Source: RYN-230 sp963720645 (lineage in GTDB: Bacteria > Actinomycetota > Actinomycetes > Streptosporangiales > Streptosporangiaceae). From it: DNA of 64,000 bases. The translations under genes were made by a program, and so were the position numbers. Below the pieces are notes generated by a model, which searched no databases, was not told where the DNA came from, and saw only the letters and a program-made list of their open reading frames with translations. Positions 42,973 through 52,732 of the stretch are shown piece by piece. The stretch spans positions 248,001 to 312,000 of the forward strand of contig CAVRFX010000026.1 in NCBI GenBank assembly GCA_963720645.1, read 5' to 3'. Positions within the stretch are counted from its first letter, which is position 1; the number at the start of each line of letters is the position of its first letter.

Positions 42973-44513
42973 CTACGCCGGCCCGGCATCCTCACGGCGG
43001 CGCAGCAGGGCCAGGAAGATCGCGTCCGTGCCGTGCCGGTGCGGCCAGAACTGGGCGTACCGGCCATCGGGTTCCGGGCAGCGCAGGTCCGGGACCTCGG
43101 CCAGGATCCCGGGCGCGTCGAGCACCTCGATGTCGTCCCGGCCGCGGAGCACGTCCGCCAGTACCTCCCGGGTCTCGGCCCGGTGCGGCGAGCAGGTGAC
43201 GTAGCCAGCTACGCCACCGGGCCGGACCGCGTCCAGCGCGCTGCGGAGCAGGCTGCGCTGCAGCCCGCCCAGGCCCAGCACGTCCTGCTCCGAGCGCCTC
43301 CACCGCGCCTCCGGGCGGCGGCGCAGCGCCCCGATCCCGGAGCACGGGACATCCGCCAGCACCCGGTCGAAGGCCCCGGCCCGCCAGCCAGGCGCGGTCG
43401 CGTCAACGGCTGCCGCCGCGGCGGCGCCGGTACCGAGACCGCGTCGCGGGCCAGCCGGGCCCGGTGCGGCCGGGAGTCTGTGGCCAGCAGGTGCGCCCCA
43501 CGCTGCGCGGCCAGGCCGGCGAGCAGCCTGGCCTTGCCGCCCGGGCCGGCGCACATGTCCAGCCACCGGCGGTCCGGGCCGGTCAGGCTGGCCCGGGCGA
43601 CCGCGATCGCGGCCAGCTGGCTCGCCTCGTCCTGCACGGCCGCGCGGCGCGCGCTGACCGCCTCGATCGCGGCCGGGTCCCCGCCCGCCAGGTACGCCCC
43701 GAACGGTGACCAGGAGGCGGGTTCCGCGCCGGCGGCCAGGAGTTCCGCGGGATCAGCCAGGCCGGGCACCACGCACAGGGTGACCCGGGGCCGGGTCCCG
43801 TCCGCCGCGAGGGCCGCCTCCGTCCCGGCGAGGCCGCCCGCGGGGTCTTCTCCCAGCGCCTCGGCCACCGCCTGCGCCATCCACCGGGGGTGGCTGTAGC
43901 GGACGGCCAGATGGCCGAGCAGGTCCGCGTCGCGCCGCGGGGCCGCCACTCCCATCCAGGTTTCGAAGTCCCGGGTGGCCACCTTGCGGAGCACCGCGTT
44001 GACGAAGCCGGCCGAACGCTGGCCGGCCAGATCGCGGGCGAGGTCCACGGACGTCGCCACGGCCGCGTGCGGGCGCACCCGGGTGGCCAGCAGCTGGTGG
44101 GTCCCGAGCCGGAGCACCTCGCGCAGCGGCGGGTCCACCCGGTCGAGCCGCCGGTCGCTGCACAGGCCGAGGATCGCGTCGTAGCTGCCCCGGCCGCGCA
44201 GCGTCCCGTAGGTGAGCTCGGTGGCCAGCGCCGCGTCGCGGCCCTCCAGGCCGCGCTCGGCGAGCATCGACGGCAGCAGCAGGTTGGCGTAGGCATCTCG
44301 CTGCTCGACGGCAATGAGCACGTCGTAGGCCACTCTGCGGACCGGATCGGCGCGGCGTCCCCGGCCACCGCGTGGCCCGCCTCCGCCGGAGGCGCCACCG
44401 CGCGGGGCCTTCCCGCGGGGGGCGCCGTCACGGGAGGCACCACCCCGGGTGGCACCGTCACGGGAGGCACCGCCCTGAGAGGCAGCGCGCGGCCTGCGGA
44501 TGGGTGCGGTCAT
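42973..44513 (-). CDS. rsmB: 16S rRNA (cytosine-5) methyltransferase RsmB/Fmu (frame break near 43430)
   Basis: It methylates C967 of 16S rRNA using SAM. The N-terminus is a Gly/Arg/Ala repeat tail (GGASRDGA and similar units) followed by the NusB-like domain (VAYDVLIAVEQRDAYANLLL, TELTYGTLRGRGSYDAIL). The SAM site WLDMCAGPGGKARLLAGLAAQ is in the first frame. The catalytic motif LADVPCSGIGALRRRPEARW and the second motif GYVTCSPHRAETREV lie in the adjacent frame, ending at TAG 42973. One indel near 43430 separates them. It starts one base after the fmt stop. Confidence 0.92.
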
Positions 44514-44514
44514 C

Positions 44515-45450
44515 TCAGCTCAGCACCGCAGCGTCCTGGCGGAGCCCGCGGGCCCAGTCGGCGGCCCGCATCCGCCGTTTGCCGGGCGGCTGGACGTCAC
44601 CCAGCCTGACCGGCGTGGTCGCGGTGCCAACCAGGATCCCGGAGCGCAGGATCGCCACCTGGCCGGGGGCCAGAGTCCCGGCAGACTCGGCGTCCTCCGG
44701 GGCCGGGTCGATCGGGCCCAGCTTCACCCGGGCCTCCCCCAGCATGGTCCAGGCCCCCGGGCTGGGGGTGCACGCCCGGATCTGCCGGTCCACGGCCGTG
44801 GCCGGCTGGTCCCAGCGCACCCGCGCATCCCCGGCGGTGATCTTGGGGGCGAGGCTCACTCCCTCGGCGGGCTGGGGCAGCGCCCCGAGCTGCCCGGACT
44901 CGATCCCGTCGAGGGTGGCCACGAGCAGCCCGGCGCCGGAGACCGCCAGCCTCCCGAGGAGATCACCCGCGGTATCCCCGGGACGGATCGGCTCGGTCAC
45001 GACCCCGAACACCGGACCCGCGTCCAGCTCCTTGACCAGCTGGAACGTGGTCGCCCCGGTGATGTCGTCCCCGTGCAGGATCGCGTGCTGCACCGGGGCC
45101 GCGCCGCGCCACGCGGGCAGCAGCGAGAAATGCAGGTTCACCCAGCCCCGGGCAGGAATGTCCAGCACGGACTGCGGGATGAGCGCGCCGTAGGCGGTGA
45201 TCGGGACGACGTCCGGGGCGATCTGCCGCAGCCGCTCGGTGAACTCCGGCTCCCGGGGACGGGCCGGCTTGAGCACCTCAACCCCGGCCTCAGCGGCGTG
45301 CTGCGCCACCGGGCTGGGCTCGAGGTGCAGCCCGCGGCCGGCCGGAGCGTCGGGCCGGGTCACGACCGCGGCCACCTCGTGCCCCGACTTGAGCAGGGCA
45401 TCGAGCGCGGGCACGGCGGCCTGCGGGGTACCGGCGAACACCAATCGCAT
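44515..45450 (-). CDS. fmt: Methionyl-tRNA formyltransferase
   Basis: 311 residues, intact. MRLVFAGTPQAAVPALDALL, ITAYGALIPQSVLDIPARGWVNLHFSLLPAWRGAAPVQHAI in overlapping blocks, and GATTFQLVKELDAGP identify it; the catalytic Asn, His and Asp are in NLHFSLLP and GDDITGAT. It formylates initiator Met-tRNA. It starts 9 bases after the def stop and is followed by rsmB after one base, a classic def-fmt-rsmB unit. Confidence 0.96.
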   Translation of the reverse strand: MRLVFAGTPQAAVPALDALLKSGHEVAAVVTRPDAPAGRGLHLEPSPVAQHAAEAGVEVLKPARPREPEFTERLRQIAPDVVPITAYGALIPQSVLDIPARGWVNLHFSLLPAWRGAAPVQHAILHGDDITGATTFQLVKELDAGPVFGVVTEPIRPGDTAGDLLGRLAVSGAGLLVATLDGIESGQLGALPQPAEGVSLAPKITAGDARVRWDQPATAVDRQIRACTPSPGAWTMLGEARVKLGPIDPAPEDAESAGTLAPGQVAILRSGILVGTATTPVRLGDVQPPGKRRMRAADWARGLRQDAAVLS

Positions 45451-45459
45451 CAGGGGGAC

Positions 45460-46080
45460 CTAGCGGGCCTGTCCGCCGGTCGCGTGCGGCGAGGCCCGGA
45501 CCTCGGGCACGGGCTCACCCCACCACTCCGCCTCGCGGATGGCCCGGTTGGCCAGCTTGCGCTGCTGCGGGTCGAGCCGGTCAATGAACAGGATGCCGTC
45601 GAGATGGTCGGTCTCGTGCTGCACGCACCGGGCCAGCTGGCCGGTGCCCTCGATAGTGACCGGCTCGCCGTACATGTTGAAGCCCTTGGCGACCGCCCCG
45701 AACGCACGCTGGGTCGGGAAGGCGAGGCCGGGGAACGACAGGCAGCCCTCGTCGTCGATCTCCGTCTCGGCCGACAGGTCGAGCGAGGGGTTGATCAGGT
45801 GCCCGAGCTCGTCGTCCACGAAGTAGGTGAAGACCCGCAGGCCCACGCCGATCTGCGGGGCGGCCAGGCCGAGGCCGGGTGCCTCCAGCATCGTGTCGGT
45901 CAGGTCCTTGACCAGCTTGCGCAGCTCGGCGTCGAAGTCGCGGACCGGCTCGGCCGGGGTGCGCAGTACCGGGTCGCCGAAGATGCGGATCGGCTTGACG
46001 CTGATGGCGCACCATCCTTCCGTGTGGGCGCTCGCCGGGAATCCTGTCACCGGGAGCCTGGCACCGGGAGCGTTAATCAC
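45460..46080 (-). CDS. def: Peptide deformylase (start uncertain)
   Basis: It removes the formyl group from new proteins. All three motifs are present: GLGLAAPQIGVGLR, EGCLSFPGLAF and QHETDHLDGILFIDRL. The conserved protein begins at about SVKPIRIFGDPVLRTPAEPV. The only in-frame start is GTG 46080, which adds 27 unconserved residues. ATG 46015 behind GGAAGG is in another frame, and removing one C at 46004-46006 would connect it, giving MVRISVKPIRIF. Both starts are therefore reported; the second is more natural. Confidence 0.93.
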   Translation of the reverse strand: MINAPGARLPVTGFPASAHTEGWCAISVKPIRIFGDPVLRTPAEPVRDFDAELRKLVKDLTDTMLEAPGLGLAAPQIGVGLRVFTYFVDDELGHLINPSLDLSAETEIDDEGCLSFPGLAFPTQRAFGAVAKGFNMYGEPVTIEGTGQLARCVQHETDHLDGILFIDRLDPQQRKLANRAIREAEWWGEPVPEVRASPHATGGQAR

Positions 46081-46104
46081 CCAAGTCTATGAACTGCCGG
46101 GGTC

Positions 46105-47508
46105 CTAACTGGCCGAGACCGAGCGGGCCTTGAACGCGGCCTTCCTGGCCGCCCGGGCCACCCCGGGATCAGGATGGTGATCACTCAGCGCGGTCAGCAG
46201 GTCGGTCACCCCCGGATGGCGGACCCGCCACAGCCCGGCCACCAGCTCCGCCTGCGCGTCCGGGGGCACGTCGGGCAGCAGCTCGGCCACGACATCCTGC
46301 GGATCGGCCTCCTCCAGCAGCCCGGCGCCCAGGTCAACCAGCAGCCACGCCCGGTCTTCCCGGTCCAGCTCGACGTCCTCACCGTGCTCGTGCAGCCAGA
46401 CCGCCGCGTGGGCGCGCAGCACCGGATCGGCCAGGGCCTCCCGGACCGCGGCCACCGCATCCGCGCCGATCCGGTCGAGCACCGCGAATCCCGCGCCGCG
46501 CAGGCCGGGCGAGCCCAGGCTGGCCGCGTTGATCAGCTCCACCGCGGCCTGCCGGGGGGTCCGTCCCGCGAGCCAGCTGGCGATCTCCGCTTCCCCGTCC
46601 TCGACGTCGCAGTTGGCCAGGGTGGCGAGCAGTGCGGTGGCGTCGCCGCGTGCGCCGCCACCGCGGGTGACCGGGACATGCCACCCCTGGGCGCGCAGCC
46701 GGCGGTGCACGCCCCACACGCCGAGCGGCGACAGGGTGACGGTCAGGGCGCCACCGTCCTCGTCCACGCCCGGCTCGTCCGCACCCAGCTCCACGACGCC
46801 GAGATCGGCCAGCATCTCGAGGGAGACGGACAGGGCCGCCCCCTCGTCCTGGAGGGCACCGCGGTCGGTGGCCGCGTCGCCGCCGGACTCCGGCTGGCCA
46901 CCGCGCGCTCCCCTGCGCCCGGCGTCCGCCGCGGCCAGATAGGCGTCGAACAGGGCGTCCATCCGGACCGGGCCGCCCACCGTGTACAGGGCCGTGGCCA
47001 TCCCGTCGAGGTCCTCGGCCTCCAGCATGACCGTGAGCGCCGCGTCCCAGGCGGCCAGCACGTCGTCGGCAGTCCCGGAGGCGAGCACGTCCAGCCGGTC
47101 CCCGGCCTCTGCGCGGCCGTTCCCGCGCTGGCCAGGCCCGGGGTTGACCGGCCCGGGGTTGACCGCGCTGAGCACCAGCATCCGGGTGGCGACCGCGACC
47201 CGCCACGCCGCGTCGAACTCGGCCGGGATCAGCTCCAGGTGCGTGGCGGCCGCCAGGGCATCCGCGTGGCGCAGCTGCCCGGCCCTGGTGAGTGCCCGCC
47301 CTGGCCCGATCCACCGGGCCACGTCACGGGCCGCCCGCAGCAGCGGGGCGACCCGGGCCGCCGCGGCCAGCTCCTCGCGGGGGGCCAGGCGCACCGTCGG
47401 GAGCCGGGGCGGACCGCCGGTATCCGTCCCGCCCTGCGCGTTCCCGTTCGCGTTACGGCGCGGACCCGGCGTGGTCCGCGACGGCGGTTTCCGTCGTGAG
47501 GTGGCCAC
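46105..47508 (-). CDS. Conserved hypothetical protein between priA and def
   Basis: 467 residues, soluble, no membrane segment. The first 35 residues are basic and low-complexity. The middle contains helical blocks (AREELAAAARVAPLLRAARDVARWIG, AALTVMLEAEDLDGMATALYTVGG) and a Gly/Arg-rich interruption near residues 195-215. The last 180 residues show HEAT-like helical pairs (AVELINAASLGSPGLRGAGFAVLDRIG, ALADPVLRAHAAVWLHEHGED) ending in a segment similar to HEAT repeats of regulatory scaffolds (LLTALSDHHPDPGVARAARKAAFKA). No catalytic motif is evident. I do not recognise a named function. Confidence 0.75.
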   Translation of the reverse strand: MATSRRKPPSRTTPGPRRNANGNAQGGTDTGGPPRLPTVRLAPREELAAAARVAPLLRAARDVARWIGPGRALTRAGQLRHADALAAATHLELIPAEFDAAWRVAVATRMLVLSAVNPGPVNPGPGQRGNGRAEAGDRLDVLASGTADDVLAAWDAALTVMLEAEDLDGMATALYTVGGPVRMDALFDAYLAAADAGRRGARGGQPESGGDAATDRGALQDEGAALSVSLEMLADLGVVELGADEPGVDEDGGALTVTLSPLGVWGVHRRLRAQGWHVPVTRGGGARGDATALLATLANCDVEDGEAEIASWLAGRTPRQAAVELINAASLGSPGLRGAGFAVLDRIGADAVAAVREALADPVLRAHAAVWLHEHGEDVELDREDRAWLLVDLGAGLLEEADPQDVVAELLPDVPPDAQAELVAGLWRVRHPGVTDLLTALSDHHPDPGVARAARKAAFKARSVSAS

Positions 47509-47538
47509 CCCAGCACCCTATGGCCTCCCCGGGGGAAC

Positions 47539-49550
47539 TCAGATCAGCTCGGCCGGGTCGAGCTGGACCCGGACCGACCCCGGGGCCTTGCGGGCGCTGC
47601 GCCCGGCCTGCGCCCGCTGCAGCGCGCCGGCCAGCGCCAACGCTTCTGACCTGGGCACACGCACCAGCATCCGGACGCCGTCCGGAGGCTCGTCGACCGG
47701 GCCGAGCAGTTCGGCCCCGGGCGGCAGCTCCATCTCCGCGAGCAGGGCGTCAACCGCGTCCTGGGGGCCGCTGACGGACGCTATGCGTACCGCGGGCGGG
47801 AAGTGCAGCTCGGCCCGCTCGCCGAGCTCCCGCTCGGAGAGCGTGACCGGATCCCACCGGATCAGCGCCTGCACCGCGGGGATGGCGGAGTCGGCCACCA
47901 CCACCACCCGGCCGCCCGCGGGCCCGGCACGGACCAGCGCGGCTGCGTTCATCCAGCGGCGCAGGGCCTCCTCGGCGGCGCGCAGGCTGGGCCGGCCGAG
48001 CAGCATCCAGCCGTCCAGCAGCAACGCCGCCGCGTACCCGCCGGCGGCCCGCGGCTCGGCTCCCGGCGTGGCCACGACCAGGGCGGGCGACCCGGGCACA
48101 GCGGCGATCATCGCCGCCCCGCCGGAGGTGATCTGGGGGACACCGGGGAAGGCCCGGCCGAGTTCCTCGGCGGTGCGCCCGGCCCCGGTCACCAGGGCGC
48201 GGACGCCGGGATGCCCGCAGCGCGAGCAGCGCCACCGTTCGTCGGCCGCCCCGCACCATCCGCAACGCGGCGCCGCGCCGACGCTGGCCAGCGCGAGCGG
48301 GCCCCCGCAGGCCGCGCACCTGGCCCTTTCCCGGCAGCGGGCGCAGCCCAGGGCGGCCACGTAGCCGCGGCGCGGCACCTGCACCAGCACCGGCCCGCTG
48401 GCCAGCCCCTCACGCGCGGTGCGCAGGACCAGGCTGGGCAGCCGCGCGGTCCGGGCTGCCTCGTCCCGGGCGAGTTCGGTGTCGCCGCCCGCGGCGCGGA
48501 CCGCGGGGGCGTGGTCGCGGAGCACCGGCCGGCCGCGACGATCGGCCGTGCCCAGCCGCTGGCCACCAGGCTGGTGGACTCGGCCGTCCGGGCGAACCCG
48601 CCGATCAGGACGGCCGCGCCGGTGCGGTGCGCGCGCAGCGCGAGCACCTCACGGGCGTGCGGGTAGGGGGCGCGCGGCTCGGCGTGCAGATCGTCGCCGT
48701 CATCCCAGAGCACCACGAGTCCGAGGTCACTCACCGGCGCGAACATCGCGGCGCGGGTCCCCGCCACCACCCGCTGCGCACCGCGCCGGACGGCCAGCCA
48801 GCGGCGGTACCGTTCGGCGGGCCCGAGGTCCGCGGACAGCGTGGCGTGCCCGCCGGGACCGAGCTGCGCGGTGAGCGCTTCGTCCAGCAGGCTGAGGTCA
48901 CGGGCGTCGGGCACCACGGCCAGGGCGCCCCGCCCGGCCGCCGCGGCCGTGGCCACCGCCCGGGCGATCTCCTCCGGCCAGTGCGGTCCGGGCAGCGCCG
49001 ACCACACGGCGCGCGGCCCCCGCCGGCTGGCCAGGGCGTCGAGGTACGCGGGACCGTCCGGGTACCGGGCCCACGGGCCCGGCTCCGGCCTGCCCGGCCC
49101 CGGCCCGCCTGGCTCGGGCGGCGGGGCCGCGGATTCAGTGCGGGCATGCCGGGGCGGGATAGCCAGCCGGAGCACGTCGGCCAGGGTCCCCGCCCAGCGG
49201 TCCGCGACCTCGCGGGCCAGGGCCATGATCTCCGGGCTGAGCACGGGCTCGGGTGACACCACCCGCTCCAGCCGGGCCAGCCGGCCCTGGTGCCCGCTCG
49301 CCTCGGCCCGGCCGAGCAGATAGCCGTCGGCCAGCTGGCCGGCGAAACGGACCCGCACCCGGCAGCCGGGCACGGCCTGATCGGACAGCCGCTCGGGGAC
49401 CAGGTAGTCGAAGGGCCGGTCCAGGTGGGCCAGGGGGATGTTGACGGCGACCCGGGCGACCGGCAGCACCGCCGCCACCGGCCCCGGATCGCGGGCGGCA
49501 CCCCGCCGCGCCGGCCGGGTGGCCGCCTGCTGACCCGCTGCCCCTGCCAC
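47539..49550 (-). CDS. priA: Primosomal protein N' (PriA), actinobacterial degenerate type (frame break near 48520)
   Basis: The N-terminal DNA-binding part (VARVAVNIPLAHLDRPFDYLVPERLS, GCRVRVRFAGQLADGYLLG) and DEAH-like region (VVLWDDGDDLHAEPRAPYPHAREV) are in one frame; the rest, from RDHAPAVRAAGGD, is in another, ending at 47539. The zinc cysteines CARCRERARCAACGG and CGWCGAADERWRCSRCG are complete. No GxGKT Walker A is visible where helicases have one, as is known for actinobacterial PriA, so it probably lacks helicase activity. It would help reload replication forks. The metK gene lies upstream. Confidence 0.9.
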
Positions 49551-49643
49551 GGTCCTGTCCTACCAGAGGGTGGTGACACGCCGCGCCGCGTGCAGCGAGG
49601 CAGCAGGCCAGGGGCACAGCCTGGCCGCCCGGGCACGGCCGGG

Positions 49644-50234
49644 TCACAGGCGCACGGTGCCGCAGGCGGTGTCGGCCGCGCCGGTCTCGCGGTTCAGCGA
49701 CAGCAGCAGCTCGCGCGGCACGGCGCGGCCGGCCTTGACGTCGCCGCGCAGGGTGCGCAGGTCGCCGGAGAGCGCGGCCAGTGACCGGCTGGCCGCCCCG
49801 GCGCGGCTGTCCGCCGTGGCGGCGGCGATCGTGGTGATGGCGGCGGTCAGGTCCCGGGTGAGCTGGGCCCGGCTGCGGCCGTCGCTGACGTCATCGGCGA
49901 CCCGGTTGTAGGCGGTGAGCGCCGTGTTCTTGTACGCCACGCAGCCGGGGTCGGCGGCACGGACCAGATGCGGGACCAGATAGCACGCCACTCCCGCCCA
50001 GGCCAGCGCCAGCGCGACCGCGGCCCAGCAGCGGACCAGGCCCCGGCTCCCCTGGCGGGCCCGCCGGAAGCCGAGACCGGCCAGCAGCAGGCCGGCCGGG
50101 ATCGTGATGAGCGCCCCGCCCAGGATGCCGCACACCAGCGCGGCCGTGGCCGGCCGGTTGGCGGGGCGCGCCGCCGCCGGTCCAGGAGAGGCGTCCGCCG
50201 CCACCGCCGGCGCCGGGCCTGGAGGTGATGGCAA
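49644..50234 (-). CDS. Small membrane protein, hypothetical (DUF4190-like N-terminal half)
   Basis: 196 residues with two adjacent transmembrane segments (AALVCGILGGALITIPAGLLLAGLG, then WAAVALALAWAGVACYLVP) of the DUF4190-like arrangement after a Pro/Ala-rich cytoplasmic tail. The extracytoplasmic part (residues 100-196) is helical, with DPGCVAYKNTALTAYNRVADDV and two Cys that could form a disulfide (GCVAY and DTACGTV). Its function is unknown. Located between metK and priA. Confidence 0.7.
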   Translation of the reverse strand: MPSPPGPAPAVAADASPGPAAARPANRPATAALVCGILGGALITIPAGLLLAGLGFRRARQGSRGLVRCWAAVALALAWAGVACYLVPHLVRAADPGCVAYKNTALTAYNRVADDVSDGRSRAQLTRDLTAAITTIAAATADSRAGAASRSLAALSGDLRTLRGDVKAGRAVPRELLLSLNRETGAADTACGTVRL

Positions 50235-50346
50235 TGGCTCACCGGCTCACACGTGCGGGGCGAACGCCCTGACCAGAACACCGAGCGCCATGAGCGTAAA
50301 TTCCGGGCCCGGATGATGTCCAGGCCCGGACCGGCCAGCCCGCTGG

Positions 50347-51540
50347 TTACAGGCCGGCGGCGGACCGGAGGCTGTCGGCCCGGTTGACCCGCTCCCAGGA
50401 GAAGTCCGGCTCCTCACGCCCGAAATGCCCGTAGCTGGCCGTCTGGGAGTAGATCGGGCGGAGCAGGTCAAGATCCCTGATGATCGCGGCCGGCCGCAGG
50501 TCGAAGACCTCCAGCACCGCGTCCTGGATCTGCTCGACGGGCACCCGCTCGGTGCCGAAGCACTCCACGAACAGGCCCACCGGCTTGGCCTTGCCGATCG
50601 CGTAGGCGACCTGGGTCTCGCAGCGGTCCGCCAGGCCGGACGCCACCACGTTCTTGGCCACCCAGCGCATGGCGTAGGCCGCGCTGCGGTCCACCTTGGA
50701 CGGGTCCTTGCCCGAGAACGCGCCGCCGCCGTGCCGGGCCATGCCGCCGTACGTGTCAATGATGATCTTGCGCCCGGTCAGCCCGGCGTCACCCATCGGG
50801 CCGCCGATCTCGAACCGGCCGGTGGGGTTGACCAGGAGACGGTACGCGGTCGTGTCGATGTCCAGGCCGTCCAGCACCGGGCTGACCACGAGATCCCGGA
50901 CATCCGGCGTGAGCAGCTCCCTGAGGTCGATGTCCGGCGCATGCTGCGCGGACACGACCACGGTGTCCAGCCGCACCGCCTTGTCCCCGTCGTATTCGAT
51001 CGTGACCTGGGTCTTGCCGTCGGGCCGCAGGTAGGGAACGTCTCCGCTGCGGCGTACCTCGGACAGCCCCCGGGCCAGCCGGTGCGCCAGCATGATCGGC
51101 AGCGGCATGAGCTCCGGCGTCTCCCGGCACGCGTAGCCGAACATGAGGCCCTGGTCGCCCGCCCCCTGCCGGTCGAGGTCGGAGGAACCCTCACCCTCGC
51201 GGTGCTCGAACGCCTGGAGCACGCCCTGGGCGATGTCCGGGGACTGGGCGCCGATCGACACCGACACGCCGCAGGATGCGCCGTCGTATCCCTTGAGGGA
51301 GGAGTCGTAGCCGATCTCGAGGATCTTCTCGCGGATGATGCCGGGGATGTCCACGTAAGTCTCGGTGGTCACCTCTCCCGCCACGTGCACCTGGCCGGTC
51401 GTGATCAGCGTCTCCACGGCCACGTGGCTGTGGGGATCATCCTTGATCATCGAGTCGAGGATGGCGTCACTGATCTGATCCGCCATCTTGTCGGGATGAC
51501 CCTCCGTCACCGACTCGGAGGTGAAAAGACGTCGGGCCAC
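50347..51540 (-). CDS. metK: S-adenosylmethionine synthetase
   Basis: About 397 residues, intact. GHPDKMADQISDAILD, GAGDQGLMFGYACRET and GGGAFSGKDPSKVDRSAAYAMRW are the family signatures, and it makes SAM from methionine and ATP. GTG 51540 (MARRLFTSESVTEG) is chosen because GGGGAG lies 5 bases ahead; the open frame extends 29 codons further. The 170 bases upstream include an AT-richer stretch, but I found no SAM riboswitch. Confidence 0.96.
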   Translation of the reverse strand: MARRLFTSESVTEGHPDKMADQISDAILDSMIKDDPHSHVAVETLITTGQVHVAGEVTTETYVDIPGIIREKILEIGYDSSLKGYDGASCGVSVSIGAQSPDIAQGVLQAFEHREGEGSSDLDRQGAGDQGLMFGYACRETPELMPLPIMLAHRLARGLSEVRRSGDVPYLRPDGKTQVTIEYDGDKAVRLDTVVVSAQHAPDIDLRELLTPDVRDLVVSPVLDGLDIDTTAYRLLVNPTGRFEIGGPMGDAGLTGRKIIIDTYGGMARHGGGAFSGKDPSKVDRSAAYAMRWVAKNVVASGLADRCETQVAYAIGKAKPVGLFVECFGTERVPVEQIQDAVLEVFDLRPAAIIRDLDLLRPIYSQTASYGHFGREEPDFSWERVNRADSLRSAAGL

Positions 51541-51711
51541 CTGACTCCCCGTCCTAGTAAGCTGGTTAGTGGCTGAAACCTCGCCGAAGTCTAGCCGGGC
51601 TCCCTGGCCTGCGGGACCAGAAATCATCGCGCCCAGGCCACGTGACGAGCATAGACGGGGCGATCACGGGAGATTGCCGGCAGATCAGCGCGCCGATCCG
51701 ACGTCGGGCAC

Positions 51712-52275
51712 TCAGCGACTGGTCTCGTACCTGGTCAGGACCACGCCGTCGGGAAACGTCCGGGTCTCCACCAGGGTCAGGTTCACCCAGTTGTCCAGGG
51801 CCGTAAAGAACGGCGTGCCGCTGCCCACCAAGACCGGTGCGGTGGCCAGCACGTACTCGTCGATCAGCCCGGCCCGCATCGCCGCTGCGGCGAGTGTGGC
51901 GCCGCCGATGTCCATGGGACCGCCATCCTCGGCCTTGAGCCGGGTGATCTCGGTGACCGCGTCGCCGGTGACCAGGCGGGCGTTCCAGTCGACCGTGCTG
52001 ATCGTGGAGGAGAACACCACCTTCGGCATATCCTGCCAGCGGCGGGCGAACTCGATCTTCGCCGGTGTGGCGCCGGGCTGCTGGTCGGCGGTCGGCCAGT
52101 GGGAACTCATCGTCTCCCACAGTTTGCGCCCGTACAGCGCCAGGCCCGTCGCCCCCACCCGGTCGGACCACCACTGGAACAGCTCGTCGCTCGGCACGCT
52201 CCAGCCGAGGTCGTCGCCGGGCGCGGCGATGTAGCCGTCCAGGGTCAGGTTCATGCCAAAGGTCAGTTTCCGCAT
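51712..52275 (-). CDS. Dihydrofolate reductase-fold protein (RibD C-terminal-like)
   Basis: 187 residues from ATG 52275, which follows GGGAGG; an upstream ATG at 52320 is less likely. MNLTLDGYIAAPGDDLGW, ALYGRKLWETMSSHWP, PKVVFSSTISTVDWNARLV and GPMDIGGATLAAAAMRAGLIDEYVLATAPVLVGSG in blocks match the YyaP/RibD-C family, which has the NADPH-binding DHFR fold. The substrate is unknown. It is a single gene between metK and an IS remnant and is not part of the riboflavin operon. Confidence 0.88.
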   Translation of the reverse strand: MRKLTFGMNLTLDGYIAAPGDDLGWSVPSDELFQWWSDRVGATGLALYGRKLWETMSSHWPTADQQPGATPAKIEFARRWQDMPKVVFSSTISTVDWNARLVTGDAVTEITRLKAEDGGPMDIGGATLAAAAMRAGLIDEYVLATAPVLVGSGTPFFTALDNWVNLTLVETRTFPDGVVLTRYETSR

Positions 52276-52479
52276 GGCGTCAGCCTCCCGTGAGTCGGTA
52301 TTCGGCGTACAGACCAGCACGGCGCGGAAAAATCATCGGTCAGGCCACACCGAGGGCCGGTTGACCACCACGCCAAGCCGATGCTGCGTACGGAACGGAA
52401 CCACCACCGGAACGCCGGACCTTACCGCAGGGCAGCCCGTCGTCTGGCGCCGCTGCGGGTCTGCAGGTCCCGTTGCTGC

Positions 52480-52715
52480 GGCCGCACCGGACTGGCTGAT
52501 CGTCCAGATGCCCGCCTACGCCCCCGACCTCAACCGGGCCGAAAGGTGCCTGGTCAAACATGAAGAACAGCCTCGGCAACCTGGGCTCCTGCGGCACGCC
52601 CCGCCAGCTCGCCGCGATCATCAAGAACCGGCTCGAACGCATCCAGTACCGGCCCGCCCTCATCGACGGATTCCTCGCCCAGACCGGACTCAGCCTCGAA
52701 CCCGAACCACCATAG
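52480..52715 (+). pseudogene. IS630-family transposase remnant
   Basis: A 3' fragment of an IS630-type transposase. DWLIVQMPAYAPDLNRAE (normally L-P-A-Y-A-P-D-L-N-P-V-E) is in one frame, and MKNSLGNLGSCGTPRQLAAIIKNRL with RIQYRPALIDGFLAQTGL continues in another, ending at TAG 52715. The catalytic DDE N-terminal part is missing; the 150 bases upstream show no recognisable transposase sequence. It sits 18 bases before the convergent coaBC stop. Confidence 0.8.
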
Positions 52716-52732
52716 ACCCAGACCCTGGGCTT

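Noticed and set aside
43890..46092. Long plus-strand open frames over rsmB, fmt and def
   Set aside because: All three genes on the minus strand show catalytic motifs; the plus frames have low complexity and no family features.
51541..51711. A SAM riboswitch upstream of metK
   Set aside because: No conserved SAM-I, SAM-II or SAM-IV core could be recognised in the 170-base region.
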